The notes beneath the pieces are model-generated. The model ran no database searches. It was given only the letters and a program-made list of their open reading frames with translations, and had not been told where the DNA came from. A stretch of DNA of 64,000 bases from Mactromeris polynyma (taxonomy: Eukaryota; Mollusca; Bivalvia; Venerida; Mactridae), in NCBI GenBank assembly GCA_032209605.1, contig JASFXZ010000039.1, positions 1,922,001 to 1,986,000 of the forward strand, read 5' to 3'. Every line of letters begins with the position of its first letter. Within the stretch, counting starts at the first letter, position 1. Below are positions 1 through 11,172 of the stretch, piece after piece. The position numbers and the translations under genes are program-made.

Positions 1-19
1 GATTTGAATATTCTTTTTG

Positions 20-252
20 TATACCCCCACCATTGGAAGAAAAGTGGCATAAAGTGTTACCCCCTCCATTACTGTCTGTCCATTTGTCTGTCCATGCAAA
101 AAATCAGTTTCCCACCAATAACTCTTGAAAGAATAGATGGATTTATTCATATTGCTTCAAAATTATTTAACCTTTACAGACAAAGTGTTTGCATTCTACT
201 GAAAAGTCCATAGCAGGGACATCTGTGTCTTATGGATGCATCTAGGTTGAAT
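20..252 (+). repeat. Dispersed bivalve-type repeat, TTATGCCCCC family, copy 1
   Basis: The copy opens with a TATACCCCCACCATT head followed by AAGTGGCATAA, an imperfect hairpin shared with the copy at 21851. A CTGTCTGTCC-type tract and an ACTCTTGAAAG body follow. It ends in CCATAGCAGGG and GGATGCATCTAGG, the same tail seen in the copy at 912-1305. Two independent copies in this window support a dispersed family. The bivalve attribution is from memory of similar sequences. The short open frame over it is incidental. Confidence 0.7.
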
Positions 253-911
253 TGATTACCTAGATTGATGGTACCAGTGATTTGAGACATGCACTACCTA
301 ATAACTGATACACCATTGAGCAGAATTGTGTTAGATTGGAGATACAGTCCACAAAGTAATGCTTGCATGTTATATAAGGGTTGCACTGCTTTGAACCTTA
401 TCTTAGGCTTTTCAAAATTGGCTTCTTGTCTGTCCTTCCATTACATTAACGTTAGTATAATAATTATGATGTTTATGGCTTTCCAAAGTTTTTTCTTTCT
501 AGTAGCAATAATTAGGTGATGTTTTATTTGACCATTTATTGTTTTGCTGAGTCAGCGAATATTATGGCTATACTTTCACATTGCCCTTACTGACGGCTGA
601 CCCCAGAGATTGCTCATATTTAACTTACATTATCCTGGCCATGTACTTGCATAATCCACGCGTTATCAATATAGACTTATGCATCTATGTATGAGTTTGA
701 CCTGAATATATTATCTGCTAATGAAGATGGAAATGAATTTATAACTAAGCTTAAGACTTTCTGTATGTATTGTCATTATTCACATTATGCAACCAATGTC
801 TGACACCCAGATATGAACCACTTGCTGACTGTATATACCTGAAAGTTGGTATGAATATATAAACTAATTGTGTTCTCGAGATCCATAAATAAATATTGCG
901 ATCATCATGTC
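253..911. other. No recognisable feature
   Basis: AT-rich DNA. A 76-codon open frame at 289-519 has no recognisable domain, and I see no splice or regulatory pattern. Nothing supportable seen. Confidence 0.5.
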
Positions 912-1305
912 TAACCCCCCCCCCCCCTCCGATACTTCAGGGAGACATATTGTTTTAGGTCTGGTTGTCCATCTGTCTGTCTGTTAATCATGTCTGCTAA
1001 GTATCTTTTTACTCTCTCATAGGAATTTCAAATGTTAATCCTAATGGGATGATGTGCAGAACAATCAGTTCTCATCTGATCAAGATGGTATAGTGGGATC
1101 AAATCTGAAATAGGCAGTTTTGGAGGAAGACAGATGGACTCAACTCATATTTGGGACATAAGCATTGGATTAAAAAGTGCTGGTCAATTTGATTCCAGTT
1201 ACATTCCACCAATGTTTGGAGGAGTTGTTGCCCTTTGTTGACTTCAAACCCCATAGCAGGGGGTATCCATTTCTAATAGACACATCTAATTTACACCTAC
1301 ACAAC
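912..1305 (+). repeat. Dispersed repeat, TTATGCCCCC family, copy 2, with C13 tract
   Basis: A run of 13 C (915-927) leads into a GACATATTGTTTT segment and a GTCCATCTGTCTGTCTG tract. The body includes GTTGTTGCCCTTTGTTGACTT and the tail CCATAGCAGGGGGTATCC. The tail matches the end of copy 1, so both are members of one family at different lengths. The minus-strand 92-codon frame at 1170-1448 is largely antisense to this repeat and should not be taken as a gene. Confidence 0.65.
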
Positions 1306-4300
1306 AATTCACTTTTTAAGGTATTTGCCTGATGTATGAAATCTACTAATTTCTGAACACTTGTTACATGTTGAATTGCAGCATCAATTTGGGAGGGCAT
1401 GACAAGTGGATACTTATCAGGGTAATCAAGGGTTGGATCAGTCTTCACGTGTTTAGTTCTTATAATATGATACAGGTTTATCTTTCATTGTAATCTTGAT
1501 ACTTAGTACTTCCTTTCTTGAAGTATCTTTCTCTTGAATGCTCAAGAAATCTGATTCAGTTACAGTTACATTAATGTGATTTCAATATCATGAAATATAT
1601 TCTTCCTTAATTACAGTTTGGTGTCAAATTTGGAATTCCAAGAACTTGAGCTGATTTGCATCCATGTTTAAGGTAGGAACAGATTTAATTATTTTGAAAT
1701 TCTAAGAATATTGTCATACATTGTAAATGTTTTCTCCCTGAATAATCCAACTATTATTTCAGAATGATTTATCATTATAAAACACCTAGACATATAAATG
1801 AGGGGCCTCCATGTGTCATATACTAGCTTTACTTAGCTAGTTTATTCCCGCATGCAGACTTTAATTCAATTAAACTCGACTAGTTTCTTTACAAAGACTT
1901 ATTTGGGAAATATAAATGAATTAGGGAAAGATGTAAGCACAATAGGGGAGCCTGAAAAGTAGCAAAATTCGATAAGATTTGAATTAAGATCAGTAGTTTG
2001 GCTAGAAGCGTGCAGGCAAAGACATTCATTTTGCTTGCCAGAACAGATTAATATGATGAAATTCTAAAAAAAATCAGATTTTCTTATTGTTTAACTGCTT
2101 TTGATGTTTGACATGATTTATTTGTTGGAAAATTTTGTCACATAAAATCCGCTTGAAGGCATAGAAAATTAGTATTTTTTTAATTCTTATTTCATTTTTA
2201 TAGTTATTTTCTTTTACATCTGATCAATCACAGGTATTCATGCCAGAGAATAAATATCTTTTGGTAATTTATAGGTTTGAAAGTATTTTGTATGTTAAAA
2301 ATGACTGCATAGTTCATGGAGTCTTATATGTCTATATTTTATTATTAGCTATTGACTTGAGAGAATAATTGTACTTTATTACTAAACCAGTTCTGTTTAT
2401 TTCTTCTGTATTCAAAATCAATCATTTACTTTAACAATTTATGAAACAGTCATCTTTACAGTTAGTATTGTATTCAGCTCAGGGCATTTTGATAATGTGA
2501 GGATTATTCCCCGGTGTATGTTATAAGAAAAATAGTTTCCATTTTTAATTGAATTTGATTCAACTTTTTTACAATTTGCTTTGGTACAGTGGTAATATTT
2601 TCTCAACATGAATGCAGCTTAAATTACAATGCAGTTGTAGAGCAAAATAACAGACAAAAACATTTGTCCATTTATAAAGAAGACATCAATTATTATTGTA
2701 GTCATTTCTTAGGCTTCGTTTTGCTGAAGTCCTACAAGAAATGTAGAAAATTGCAAGAAATTTTCTCCTTTTTTGTCGAATTGGTATTTTTTTGGCATGA
2801 TTTCTCATCAAATTGAGTTGATTTCTTTTATTCATTAAATGATCAATTTTTTTGGCAAAATCAAGCATGTGATGTTTAAATGGGATTTAATGTATTTCAA
2901 CCATGTGTTTACGCTCAGATTATTGTCAGTTGCTACAGAAAGTTATGAAACTTGTTATTTCATGTTTTCATTCAAGGTAACACAAAGGTTCTAATAATTC
3001 TCAGGCTCTGTTTGGAGCTAAATGATTATGGAATATTTCAATTATTCCAAAATGTAAATGCACGTTCAGGGTACATTTGAACAATTGCAAATTCAAGGTG
3101 AATTATCTGTCAGCTCTTGCAACTCGATTCAATTCAATAAAAATGTCTTGTTAAAAAAGTTGTGGTCAAAAATATTGTGAGCTCCAAAGGGGAGGAAAGT
3201 AAAGTACACATAATGTAAGGATGAGAATTGTTACTGCTGTTGTTGCCTCAAGTTAAAATAGATATCAAGTAATTTTGTAGTGTTAGCATTTGATGTTATA
3301 TGACTATGTTTGATTGAAGGAAAACTGAACACAATACCTCCAGAGTTATGGCGGATAATTGCTGAAAATTCAATTTTCCTCTTTTTTTGTGTTGAAATAT
3401 TGATGAATATTTGTCTGCCGATGTTTTCTAATCAACCAATCCGTGGCTCTGACTTGTACCGCAGTTAATTGCTGTATGGATTCTGTACTGCTTGGAACTC
3501 TCAATGTTAACACAACATCCTTAAGATCTTATGCATTGTCTCGAAGTGTTTTATTGTTCTTAATTTAAGAAAGCGAAACTTTGTTATCTAATTACTTTCG
3601 TCAAACATGGACGTGACAACGAAACATGAAATGCTTGCTGCAAGCCATCTTATGAAGAATGGGCAATAAAAGCTCTCCATTTTTGTGAAGCTCCCATGTA
3701 ACGTTGAAACCATGGCCACAGACTTTTATTGGAAATGAGTTTTTGTTGAAATAAAGTATGGTTGACTTTCAGTGGGCAAAATTCTATAAAACAATGGTAT
3801 GGTTCTAGGTTTTGTGTTCTATGACAAAATGTATAGCTATGAAAGTGATAATTACATTACATTCAAGATTATTCTTTTGTATTCTAATTGCCCAGTAGGT
3901 GTGGACTTTGTAGTTAGAATGATAGTTTTAGCAACTCTAAGCCTGTATCATCACTTTGGTTCAGCTGTTCAATACTTGAAGTATTTAATTTGTGGAATTA
4001 CTTTGGTCAATTCACAGATGGTAGTCAACAGTTTACTTGACACAATTTTAATTTGTCTCCACTCTTCTTAGATCAATCTTAAGTCATTCTACATGTTTTG
4101 CATACCTGGAATTTGTATGTATTAGTCTGGAATCTCTGGCTTTATTCTCTTCAGTACTGTGTTTTAGATGTAGGATTAGATGATATTTATTTAGTTTCAC
4201 ATTGCTTTTGAAAAAGATTATTACAACTTAAGAAGTTAATCACACTTGCTTACTGCTTCCTGAATTTTGACCAGTTTTTACAGGTGATTCAGGGATTGTA

Positions 4301-4371
4301 AAGGCCTATTTCTTACCAATGTCCTTAAGATGAAGAATCTAGGGCTGTACCTCTAGAAATCTCTGTTTCTT
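1306..4371. other. AT-rich stretch, no gene recognised
   Basis: Long AT-rich DNA with many T-runs. Frames at 2589-2816 and 3799-4071 (about 75-90 codons) show no recognisable domain, and their composition is like the surroundings. No repeat unit, RNA gene or inverted repeat was noticed. Confidence 0.5.
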
Positions 4372-5780
4372 TTTGTGATATTGTTGGCCAAGCAGTCTGT
4401 GGCTGCCGTGTTTTGAGATATATTTGGCAAATCAGTCTGTGGATACCGTATAATTGTGATTTTGTAGGCAAAGCAGTCTGTAGTTGGCATGTTTTGTGGA
4501 ATTGCAGACAAAGCAGTTTTTGGTGGCTGTGCAATTGTTGTATTAAAGACAATGCAGTCCATGATTGCTGTGCAATTGTGGTGTTGTAGGCATATCAGTC
4601 CGTGGTTGCTGTGCAATTGTGGTGTTGTAGGCAAAGCAGTCCTTAGTTGCTGTGCAATTGTGGTGTTGTAGGCAAAGCAGTCCTTGGTTGCTGTGCAATT
4701 GTGGTGTTGTAGTTAAAGTAGTCCTTGGTTGCTGTGCAATTGTGGTGTTGTAGGCAAAGCAGTCCTTGGTTGCTGTGCAGTTGTGATGTTGTAGGCAAAG
4801 CAGTCCTTGGTTGCTGTGCAATTGTGGTGTTGTAGGCATATCAGTCTGTGGTTGCTGTGCAGTTGTGGTGTTGTAGGCAAAGCAGTCCTTGGTTGCTGTG
4901 CAATTGTGGTGTTGTAGGCAAAGTAGTCCTTGGTTGCTGTGCAATTGTGGTGTTGTAGTTAAAGTAGTCCTTGGTTGCTGTGCAATTGTGGTGTTGTAGG
5001 CAAAGCAGTCCTTGGTTGCTGTGCAATTGTGGTGTTGTAGTTAAAGCAGTCCTTGGTTGCTGTGCAATGGTGGTGTTGTAGGCAAAGCAGTCCTTGGTTG
5101 CTGTGCAATTGTGATGTTGTAGGCAAAGCAGTCCATGATTGCTGTGCAATTGTGATGTTGTAGGCAAAGCAGTCTATGGCTACTATGCAATTGTGGTGTT
5201 GTAGGCATATCAGTCCGTGGTTGCTGTGTAATTGTGGTGTTGTAGGCAAAGTAGTCTTTGGTTACTATGCAATTGTGGTGTTGTTGGCAAAGGAGTCTGT
5301 GGTTGCTGTGCAATTGTGGTGTTGTAGGCAAAGCAGTCCATGATTGCTGTGCAATTGTGATGTTGTAGGCAAAGCAGTCTATGGCTACTATGCAATTGTG
5401 GTGTTGTAGGCATATCAGTCCGTGGTTGCTGTGCAATTGTGGTGTTTTAGTCAAAGCAGTCCTTGGTTGCTGTGTAATTGTGGTGTTGTAGGCAAAGCAG
5501 TTCTTGGTTGCTGTGTAATTTTGGTGTTTTAGTCAAAGCAGTCCTTGGTTGCTGTGTAATTTTGGTGTTTTAGTCAAAGCAGTTCTTGGTTGCTGTGTAA
5601 TTTTGGTGTTTTAGTCAAAGCAGTCCTTGGTTGCTGTGTAATTTTGGTGTTTTAGTCAAAGCAGTTCTTGGTTGCTGTGTAAATTTGGTGTTTTAGTCAA
5701 AGCAGTCCTTGGTTGCTGTGTAATTTTGGTGTTTTAGACAAAGCAGTAATTGTGGTATTGTCAGCAGAACAGTTTTGGGT
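4372..5780. repeat. 41-bp minisatellite, about 34 units
   Basis: The unit carries GGTTGCTGTGCAATTGTGG and GTTGTAGGCAAAGCAGTCC. AGCAGTCC anchors at 4635 and 5701 are exactly 26 x 41 bp apart, so the central part is in perfect register. The left units (4372-4630) are diverged. From 5456 to 5702 the units alternate GCAGTCC and GCAGTTC every 41 bp, making an 82-bp dimer. A 5-unit (205-bp) block recurs between 5171 and 5376. The plus strand is about 68% G+T. The minus strand has few stops in any frame because the unit lacks TTA, CTA and TCA. The resulting overlapping frames of up to 137 codons cycle through a 41-residue period and are not evidence of a protein. Confidence 0.95.
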
Positions 5781-6085
5781 TGCTAAGTAAATGTGTTGTT
5801 TTAGGCAAAACTGTCTGTTTGCCTTGTAAAGGAGGCCAAGAAGATAGTGGTCACCATGTAAAGGTGGAGTTGTAAGACCAAGCACGTGGTGGCCCTGTGT
5901 GAAGGTGGTGTTTTAAGACTGACCAGATAGTGGTAACCCTGTCAAGGTAATGTACAGCCATCAAGTGTAGGGTTTTTGTGAAAAGGTAGTTACTTAGTGG
6001 TCACTGTGTTAAGGTTATATACGGCCATACTGTGTTAAGGTTATGTACGGCCATCAAGTGAAGGGTTTTTGTGAAAAGGTAGTGA
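5781..6085. repeat. Decayed right flank of the 41-bp array
   Basis: Unit spacing is lost, but phrases such as GGTGGAGTTGTAAGACCAAG, GTGGTCACTGTGTTAAGG and GTTATGTACGGCCATC recur irregularly. AGGGTTTTTGTGAAAAGGTAG occurs twice (about 5969 and 6062). This looks like an older, unhomogenised edge of the array. Confidence 0.6.
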
Positions 6086-7254
6086 CTAATAGATTTAGCT
6101 TTCAGTAAATGTTAATGTCATATCACTGGTCAATGACAATGTATTAATTTAAAAAAAAACAGTATACACGGATCTGCTTGGTTGTTATTTACATACCCAA
6201 ACTTTATTTATTTCAAGCAAGTGATTGATAATTATCATAACATATGTAAAAGAAAAGATATTTTCGAATGATAAGTAAACACTGATATTTATTTTAGATA
6301 TTTATATCTTTTGGCACTTGACACTTTGATTTGAATTTTATGTTATGATAGGAATCATGCTATAATAAACGAGTAAATAATAGAAGAGATTGATAATCGG
6401 TTATAATCTTTTAATCTCTACAATCCTGGCTTAGTCATTCTTGCAACTTTATGTACCACAGTTAAACTTTCTGCATGGAATTTATATTATACAGTTGTGG
6501 TTGTATGCTATGTTATTTGTTCCTTTAGGCATATTCAAATTTTGTTTTTGAATAGCAAAGGAAGGTTTAACATGTTTTTGAGAAACATTTGTCGGTTAAT
6601 CACAAATTACGATATTCTTACTGTACTTTTACACTGAAGAAGCATTCATGTTTGCTCCTCTGTCTGTTCAATGATCTGTTAAATACTTCATCTACAACTG
6701 TAACTTTGATTAACTCTATTTAGTTTTTTTATCAATGAAAAATACCAACCATACCACATTACTGATGAGAAAAGTGCGGGCCAGGTGTCTGACATTTGGT
6801 ATATTTCTAGATGCTGATAACTTCTGATCATATAAATAATGGTCAAAAAATGATGTTTAGGTTCCTCACCCAAAGTTTTTTATAAAAACACAATTACTGA
6901 CCGCAAGCATTGTTTATAGTACAACAGCTGGCATTAATACTTTTTGGAGTGAGGCCACTTATATGTTTCAGACCATTAAGTACAGTAGAGTGATATCTGT
7001 GTAAAACTTCAGGTAGATTGAATGTTTTCATTGAAGACTAGGAATGAATAAATTTGATAGTGTTTGTCCTGATTTCCCTCACATAGTGTGCTGTCTTTCT
7101 TAAAGTATTGTAAGTGTTAGTTCATTGTTGTTTCACAAAAATCTTTTTAATATAAGTATGAACCTCTTTTCGAACCAATTATGCTCTGTTCTGTAACCAT
7201 GTCAGGAAGCCAAACTATTGCATAACTGAATTTTTTAAGTAGTTCAGTTTTTCA
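6086..7254. other. No recognisable feature
   Basis: AT-rich DNA without a recognisable repeat, RNA gene or convincing reading frame. Confidence 0.5.
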
Positions 7255-7478
7255 GTAAGACATTGCTGTCAGTTGCCCTATCCAGTTTCCTGGAATTAAT
7301 TATCATCAGGAGTAACTGACCCTTCCATTCACAGCTGACAACTTCCCCACATGAATCAGAGGTAGGAGACAAGTGGTCATAGCCAAATGTTACAGAAAGA
7401 TATGACCTACCAGGGAATCAAATCTTGACCTCCGAGGTGACAGCCCAATGCTCTACCAACTGAGCTGACTGGAAGGCA
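7255..7478 (-). mobile_element. tRNA-derived SINE, minus strand (tRNA-Asp-like head)
   Basis: Read on the minus strand, the head has a Pol III A box (CAGCTCAGTTGGTAGAGCA). It then has an anticodon arm with a 7-nt loop CTGTCAC closed by five G-C/G-T pairs, with GTC in the anticodon position. A B-box-like GATTTGATTCC follows. The body CCTCTGATTCATGTGGG, GATAATTAATTCC and GGCAACTGACAGCAATG matches the body of the plus-strand copy at 10958. Two copies sharing head and body define a tRNA-derived SINE family. It is not a functional tRNA, because the acceptor stem does not pair. Confidence 0.85.
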
Positions 7479-8139
7479 TTAGAAATTGGTACATACTAAA
7501 GACTGTTGTTACAATAATCCTGCTATTGGATTTTGGTTTTCAAACTTTAATTCAGTATAAGAAGCTTTTTTAATTTAAATTTTAGTTACTGTTTTTTTCT
7601 CAAAATTGAAATAGTTTGAATGATTGTATTCAATATTTTGTTCACAAAAAGTTTTATCTGAAGTCCATTTATAACAATCTTTGATATTTCATTGATACTT
7701 TGCTTTCCTATGCATTCAATCATATAAAATGAAGTTTTGTCCTCTTTTGGTTCATTATAAATGCTTTTTCATTGTGTCTGTCTCTCTCCAAAATGCATTT
7801 TGCATCATGCTTTACAAGCATCTCTGTCTGCAGCATGTGATATAAATGATCTGGTGAATTGCATGACTCATTTAATACATGCCCATGCTAATTTTTATTT
7901 CCGACATTGCATATTTATGATTATACTTGGTGCTGGAATATTGAAACGTTGACATGTATCGCTATTGTATCAGAATATTTTATATTGCAGGAGACAGTCA
8001 ATGTCTTTTGCATCACGTGACAAAGTCCTGGAAATGCCCGTCAAAATTTCCTGTTGGGGTATTGTATTATTATTGGTTCTTACAAAGTCTGCATATGAAT
8101 AATTTTTTTAACAGGGTTTATAACCATAGCCCGGTCACT
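7479..8139. other. No recognisable feature
   Basis: AT-rich spacer between the SINE and the LINE 3' end. Open frames of 63 and 82 codons here have no recognisable domain, and the second runs into the LINE tail. Confidence 0.5.
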
Positions 8140-8273
8140 TGCCTTAATAATAATAATAATAACATCTTTATTTTAAGAAGGTTGTTACACATTAAGATAT
8201 AAATATAAAACTATCAAAACATCATATATTCAATGTGGCCTTCTGTAAACAAAACATAATAATAATTAAAATT

Positions 8274-9410
8274 TTACATTTGCACACTATTATTTATTTG
8301 ACGATTATTGTCTTTGCCCCAAATATGACAACAATAGTCAATTATTGGAAGTATATACGCATTGTAAAACATACGTTTCATCTCCTCTGTGAGGTAAAAT
8401 ATTATATTCTTTAGAAGCAAAATTTTAGAGTTGAGTTTTTTGCATACAAACTTTATTTGTGTATGCCATTTTAAGTTATTATCTATATAGATTCCAAGCA
8501 GTTTTTGAACAGTTACACTTGCTAATGCTATTCCATTGATAGTTCAATTTAGAATGGCCGCTTGCTTTGTCTTATTTGGTGTGCCGATAACCATGCATTT
8601 TGATTTATTTGGATGTAAAGACCAATCAACGACGAAGTTTAGATTACTCTGTAGCTGAAACTCAATGTTAGTTAAACTGCCACCTGATTCGTTCAAAGTA
8701 GAATCATCAGCAAATAAATCGATTTTCATGTTTGTATTATTACAAAATGCTATATCATTTATATATATTAGAAACAATAGTGGACCTAGTATAGATCCCA
8801 GTGGTACACCTGATGATATGGGAAGCAGGCCAGATTGTATGTTTCCAAATTTTACTAACTGTTTTCTGTTACTTAGATACAATTGAAAGAACTCGAATGA
8901 CATTTCTGAAAAATGATATAATTTTAGTTTTGCATGTATAACATTTTTAGAATGGAAGTAAGATTTAAATTGATTTACAATATGTCTTTCAAATATTGGC
9001 AGTATTGAAATCGGACGATAATTACGTGGATCCTCTTTGGAACCTGATTTGAACAGTGGTAGGACACATGCAATTTTCATGGAGTCGGGGAATATTCCGT
9101 TTCGGATACTGTTATTAATTGTAGATGCAATACACAGTGTTATAGTGTCACCGCAATGTTTAATTACTTTAGGACCAATCTCATCGAGCCCAGTAGGTTT
9201 ACTAACATCAAGTTTATCAATGATTTGTTTTACTTCAAGTGGTGTAATATTACTTAAATGAAACATTTTGTTTCCTATCTTTGCGTCTAAAACACCCTTT
9301 ATTTCACGAAAATGTTCCGGACTAAAGGATGACTTTTTTATCATGTCTGCTATATTTGTAAAATGTTTGTTCAATTCATTTACAATATTGGAGTTCTCCA
9401 TTAATGTCAC
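8274..9410 (-). pseudogene. Reverse transcriptase remnant of the LINE
   Basis: The main open part (8544-9410, 288 residues) shows an N-terminal RT segment with SKPTGLDEIGP (residues 70-80) and NYRPISILPIF (130-140). Then come SSGVPLGSILGPLLFLIYIN (199-218) and the catalytic FADD box (233-236). Between about residues 158 and 165 the sequence jumps from the end of the fingers to LYHFSEMSF and YLSNRKQ. Roughly 70 residues, including the first catalytic aspartate (family motif LDxxKAFD), are therefore deleted and the enzyme cannot work. A TGA at 8544-8546 interrupts the frame, but it continues for 89 more codons to 8274 with typical C-terminal LINE motifs (LLGIYIDNNLKW, YNAYILPIIDYC, IWG). The frame is shifted relative to the upstream endonuclease part. 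Confidence 0.93.
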
Positions 9411-9993
9411 GATTTTCTATATGTAATCGTGCTGGTAACGTAATTGCATTAATTTGATTCAAATGTGAAATGTCTTTCAAATTTTTCCAAATAAAACTGG
9501 AATCTTTGTTATCCTTAATTGCTTGATTAAAAAATGCTTTTTTGCTTTTTTTAATTAAGGCAGTTGTTTTATTTCTTAGATTCTTATATTCATCGTATTT
9601 ACCATTTCTATGGCATTTATCTCTTTTGTATATTGATTTCTTCAGTAAACCAATTGGTTGGTTATTGCGTTTTACTCTTTTTTGCTTGATCGGAGCATGT
9701 TTGGTCAACACTTGATTAAGAATAGTATAAAATACATTTAAGGCATCATTTGGATTTACTATTGTATCAATCAGGTTAATTCCTGAGGACATAATATTGT
9801 TTCGAAAATTCTGCTCATCGAACTTTTTAAAACATCTATATGTAATGAATTTGTGATAAAATCGTTTAAGACAGTTATTATACATCTTTTCTCGAGTGAA
9901 ACATATTGGGAAGTGATCACTCACTGATAAGGGTGGTACATAAACGTTATCCACATTACCTCTACAATTTGAATAAATATGGTCAATAATTGT
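9376..9993 (-). pseudogene. Endonuclease C-terminus and linker remnant of the LINE
   Basis: The frame begins after a stop at 9994-9996. It reads TIIDHIYSN, then SDHFPICF, the two closing motifs of the exonuclease-endonuclease-phosphatase domain of LINEs (catalytic SDH). About 150 basic residues follow, typical of the linker before RT (KNLRNKTTALIKKSKKAFF, SSFIWKNLKDI). The frame overlaps the RT frame by 35 bp. A single frameshift near 9390-9410 separates HIENRD from MENSNIVNELNKHF, which would be contiguous in a live copy. Catalytic residues upstream of TIIDH are absent because of the 5' truncation. Confidence 0.85.
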
Positions 9994-9998
9994 TTACA

Positions 9999-10957
9999 TA
10001 AGTATATCTAGAACCTTAATTAATACTTGTATGAATAAAAGTTCTTACATTAGTAATAAAATATGATCAAATCAGCAAAAGTCCAAACTTTTAGTGAATA
10101 TGACCTTTTACTGTGCTGAAACAAACAGAAAGTAAGAAACTTGGTAAACCACCTCAATCGTATTTTAATACCTTCTTTAGAAATTAATAGTTATGACATA
10201 ATTATTACAATGCATAACAACAAAGTCATTGTTGTCTTTATCCGAGAACCAAGTGATGTATTTCGTTCAAACCAACATGAAAGTTCTCTCTTATACAGTA
10301 TGTAGGGTTTAATAAAAGAAGTACTGTTGTCAAGGACTGCCCTTAACAACTGGAACTGTCATCATAGCTGCAAGAATTTCTCAATTCTGCATGTATAATG
10401 CTTTTACAAGCTTTCTACATGGTATCAGGTCTATTAAATCTGTCATGTTTAGGCATCATTTTCTCTTTATGAACACAAATTAAATGATCTTTCTGACATG
10501 ATGGAACATGCTTGGTGGGCACACTGTCGGTCTCACAAACATGTCTTCTTGATGTATTCCATGAACACCATAAACCATGCTTTCATACACATTTACCAAT
10601 AAAAACTGCATGCCTTACTAGAAACATTCACAGTTAAACTTCTTGCTAGTCATAAGATTGGCTGCTTACTGCAGATTAACAATTTTATGATTCTGGTTTC
10701 AATACATTTTCTGACAAGGGCAGGATTTTTTATTGTCTAGTGCATCATACCCCTATATTTCACTCTGGCCATGGAATGTGCATAGGAACAGCCGCCTGTG
10801 GTTATTTCTAGCTTGGTTAATGCTAGCTTGGTTAATTCTAGCTTGGTTAATTCTGGTAGTAGGAGGCTTATTAAAGCATAAATAAGGTAAGGCACAATAA
10901 CTGGTTGGCCACCACAGCACATTTTTAGGTGATTTCAGTTATATTCCTCTAAGTTGT
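9999..10957. other. AT-rich stretch with a 15-bp x 3 tandem repeat
   Basis: The only structure noticed is CTAGCTTGGTTAATT repeated three times in tandem at 10808-10852, the first copy ending in G. A 61-codon minus-strand frame over this repeat is incidental. No gene recognised. Confidence 0.55.
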
Positions 10958-11172
10958 ATGGCCTGCTCAGTTGGTAGAGTGCTCGTCTCTTGGTTTAATT
11001 CAGGGTGGGGCAAGTTATGTCCATTTGTGACATTTTGCTACAGTCATTTGTCCTCTACCTCTGATTCAAGTGGGACAGATGTCAGTAGTTTGCGGACAAG
11101 CAACTTAGTACTGGTTGATAATTAATTCGATGAAAACTGGTTTGGTCACCTGACTGCCATGTACATGTATTA
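10958..11172 (+). mobile_element. tRNA-derived SINE, plus strand
   Basis: The head GGCCTGCTCAGTTGGTAGAG is a Pol III A box in tRNA context. The anticodon arm is shortened, and a decayed B box (GGTTTAATTCAGG) follows. The body CCTCTACCTCTGATTCAAG, GATAATTAATTCGATG and CACCTGACTGCCATG matches the minus-strand copy at 7255-7478. The head is more damaged than in that copy, so this one is unlikely to be transcribed by Pol III. Confidence 0.85.

Larger units (their letters stand above)
8140..9998 (-). mobile_element. 5'-truncated non-LTR retrotransposon (LINE, Jockey/CR1/L2-like)
   Basis: The element runs on the minus strand. Its 3' end is a short ATT microsatellite (8144-8162), the kind of tail seen in many CR1/L2-type elements. 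About 110 bp of 3' untranslated sequence precedes the tail. Upstream lie reverse transcriptase remnants and then the C-terminal end of an apurinic-type endonuclease. Similarity fades near 9998, so most of the endonuclease and any ORF1 are missing, as expected for 5' truncation during target-primed integration. No clear target-site duplication was found. Clade assignment beyond the Jockey superfamily is not possible by eye. Confidence 0.93.

Noticed and set aside
1170..1448. Minus-strand 92-codon frame with protein-like composition
   Set aside because: Most of it is antisense to the TTATGCCCCC-family repeat (912-1305). The tail phrase CCATAGCAGGG is shared with the copy at 20-252.
4543..5454. 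Overlapping minus-strand frames of 96-137 codons
   Set aside because: They are produced by the 41-bp array, whose unit lacks minus-strand stops in any frame. The 41-residue periodicity is a by-product.
7395..7478. Functional tRNA-Asp gene
   Set aside because: The anticodon arm and boxes are present, but the acceptor stem does not pair and a SINE body follows.
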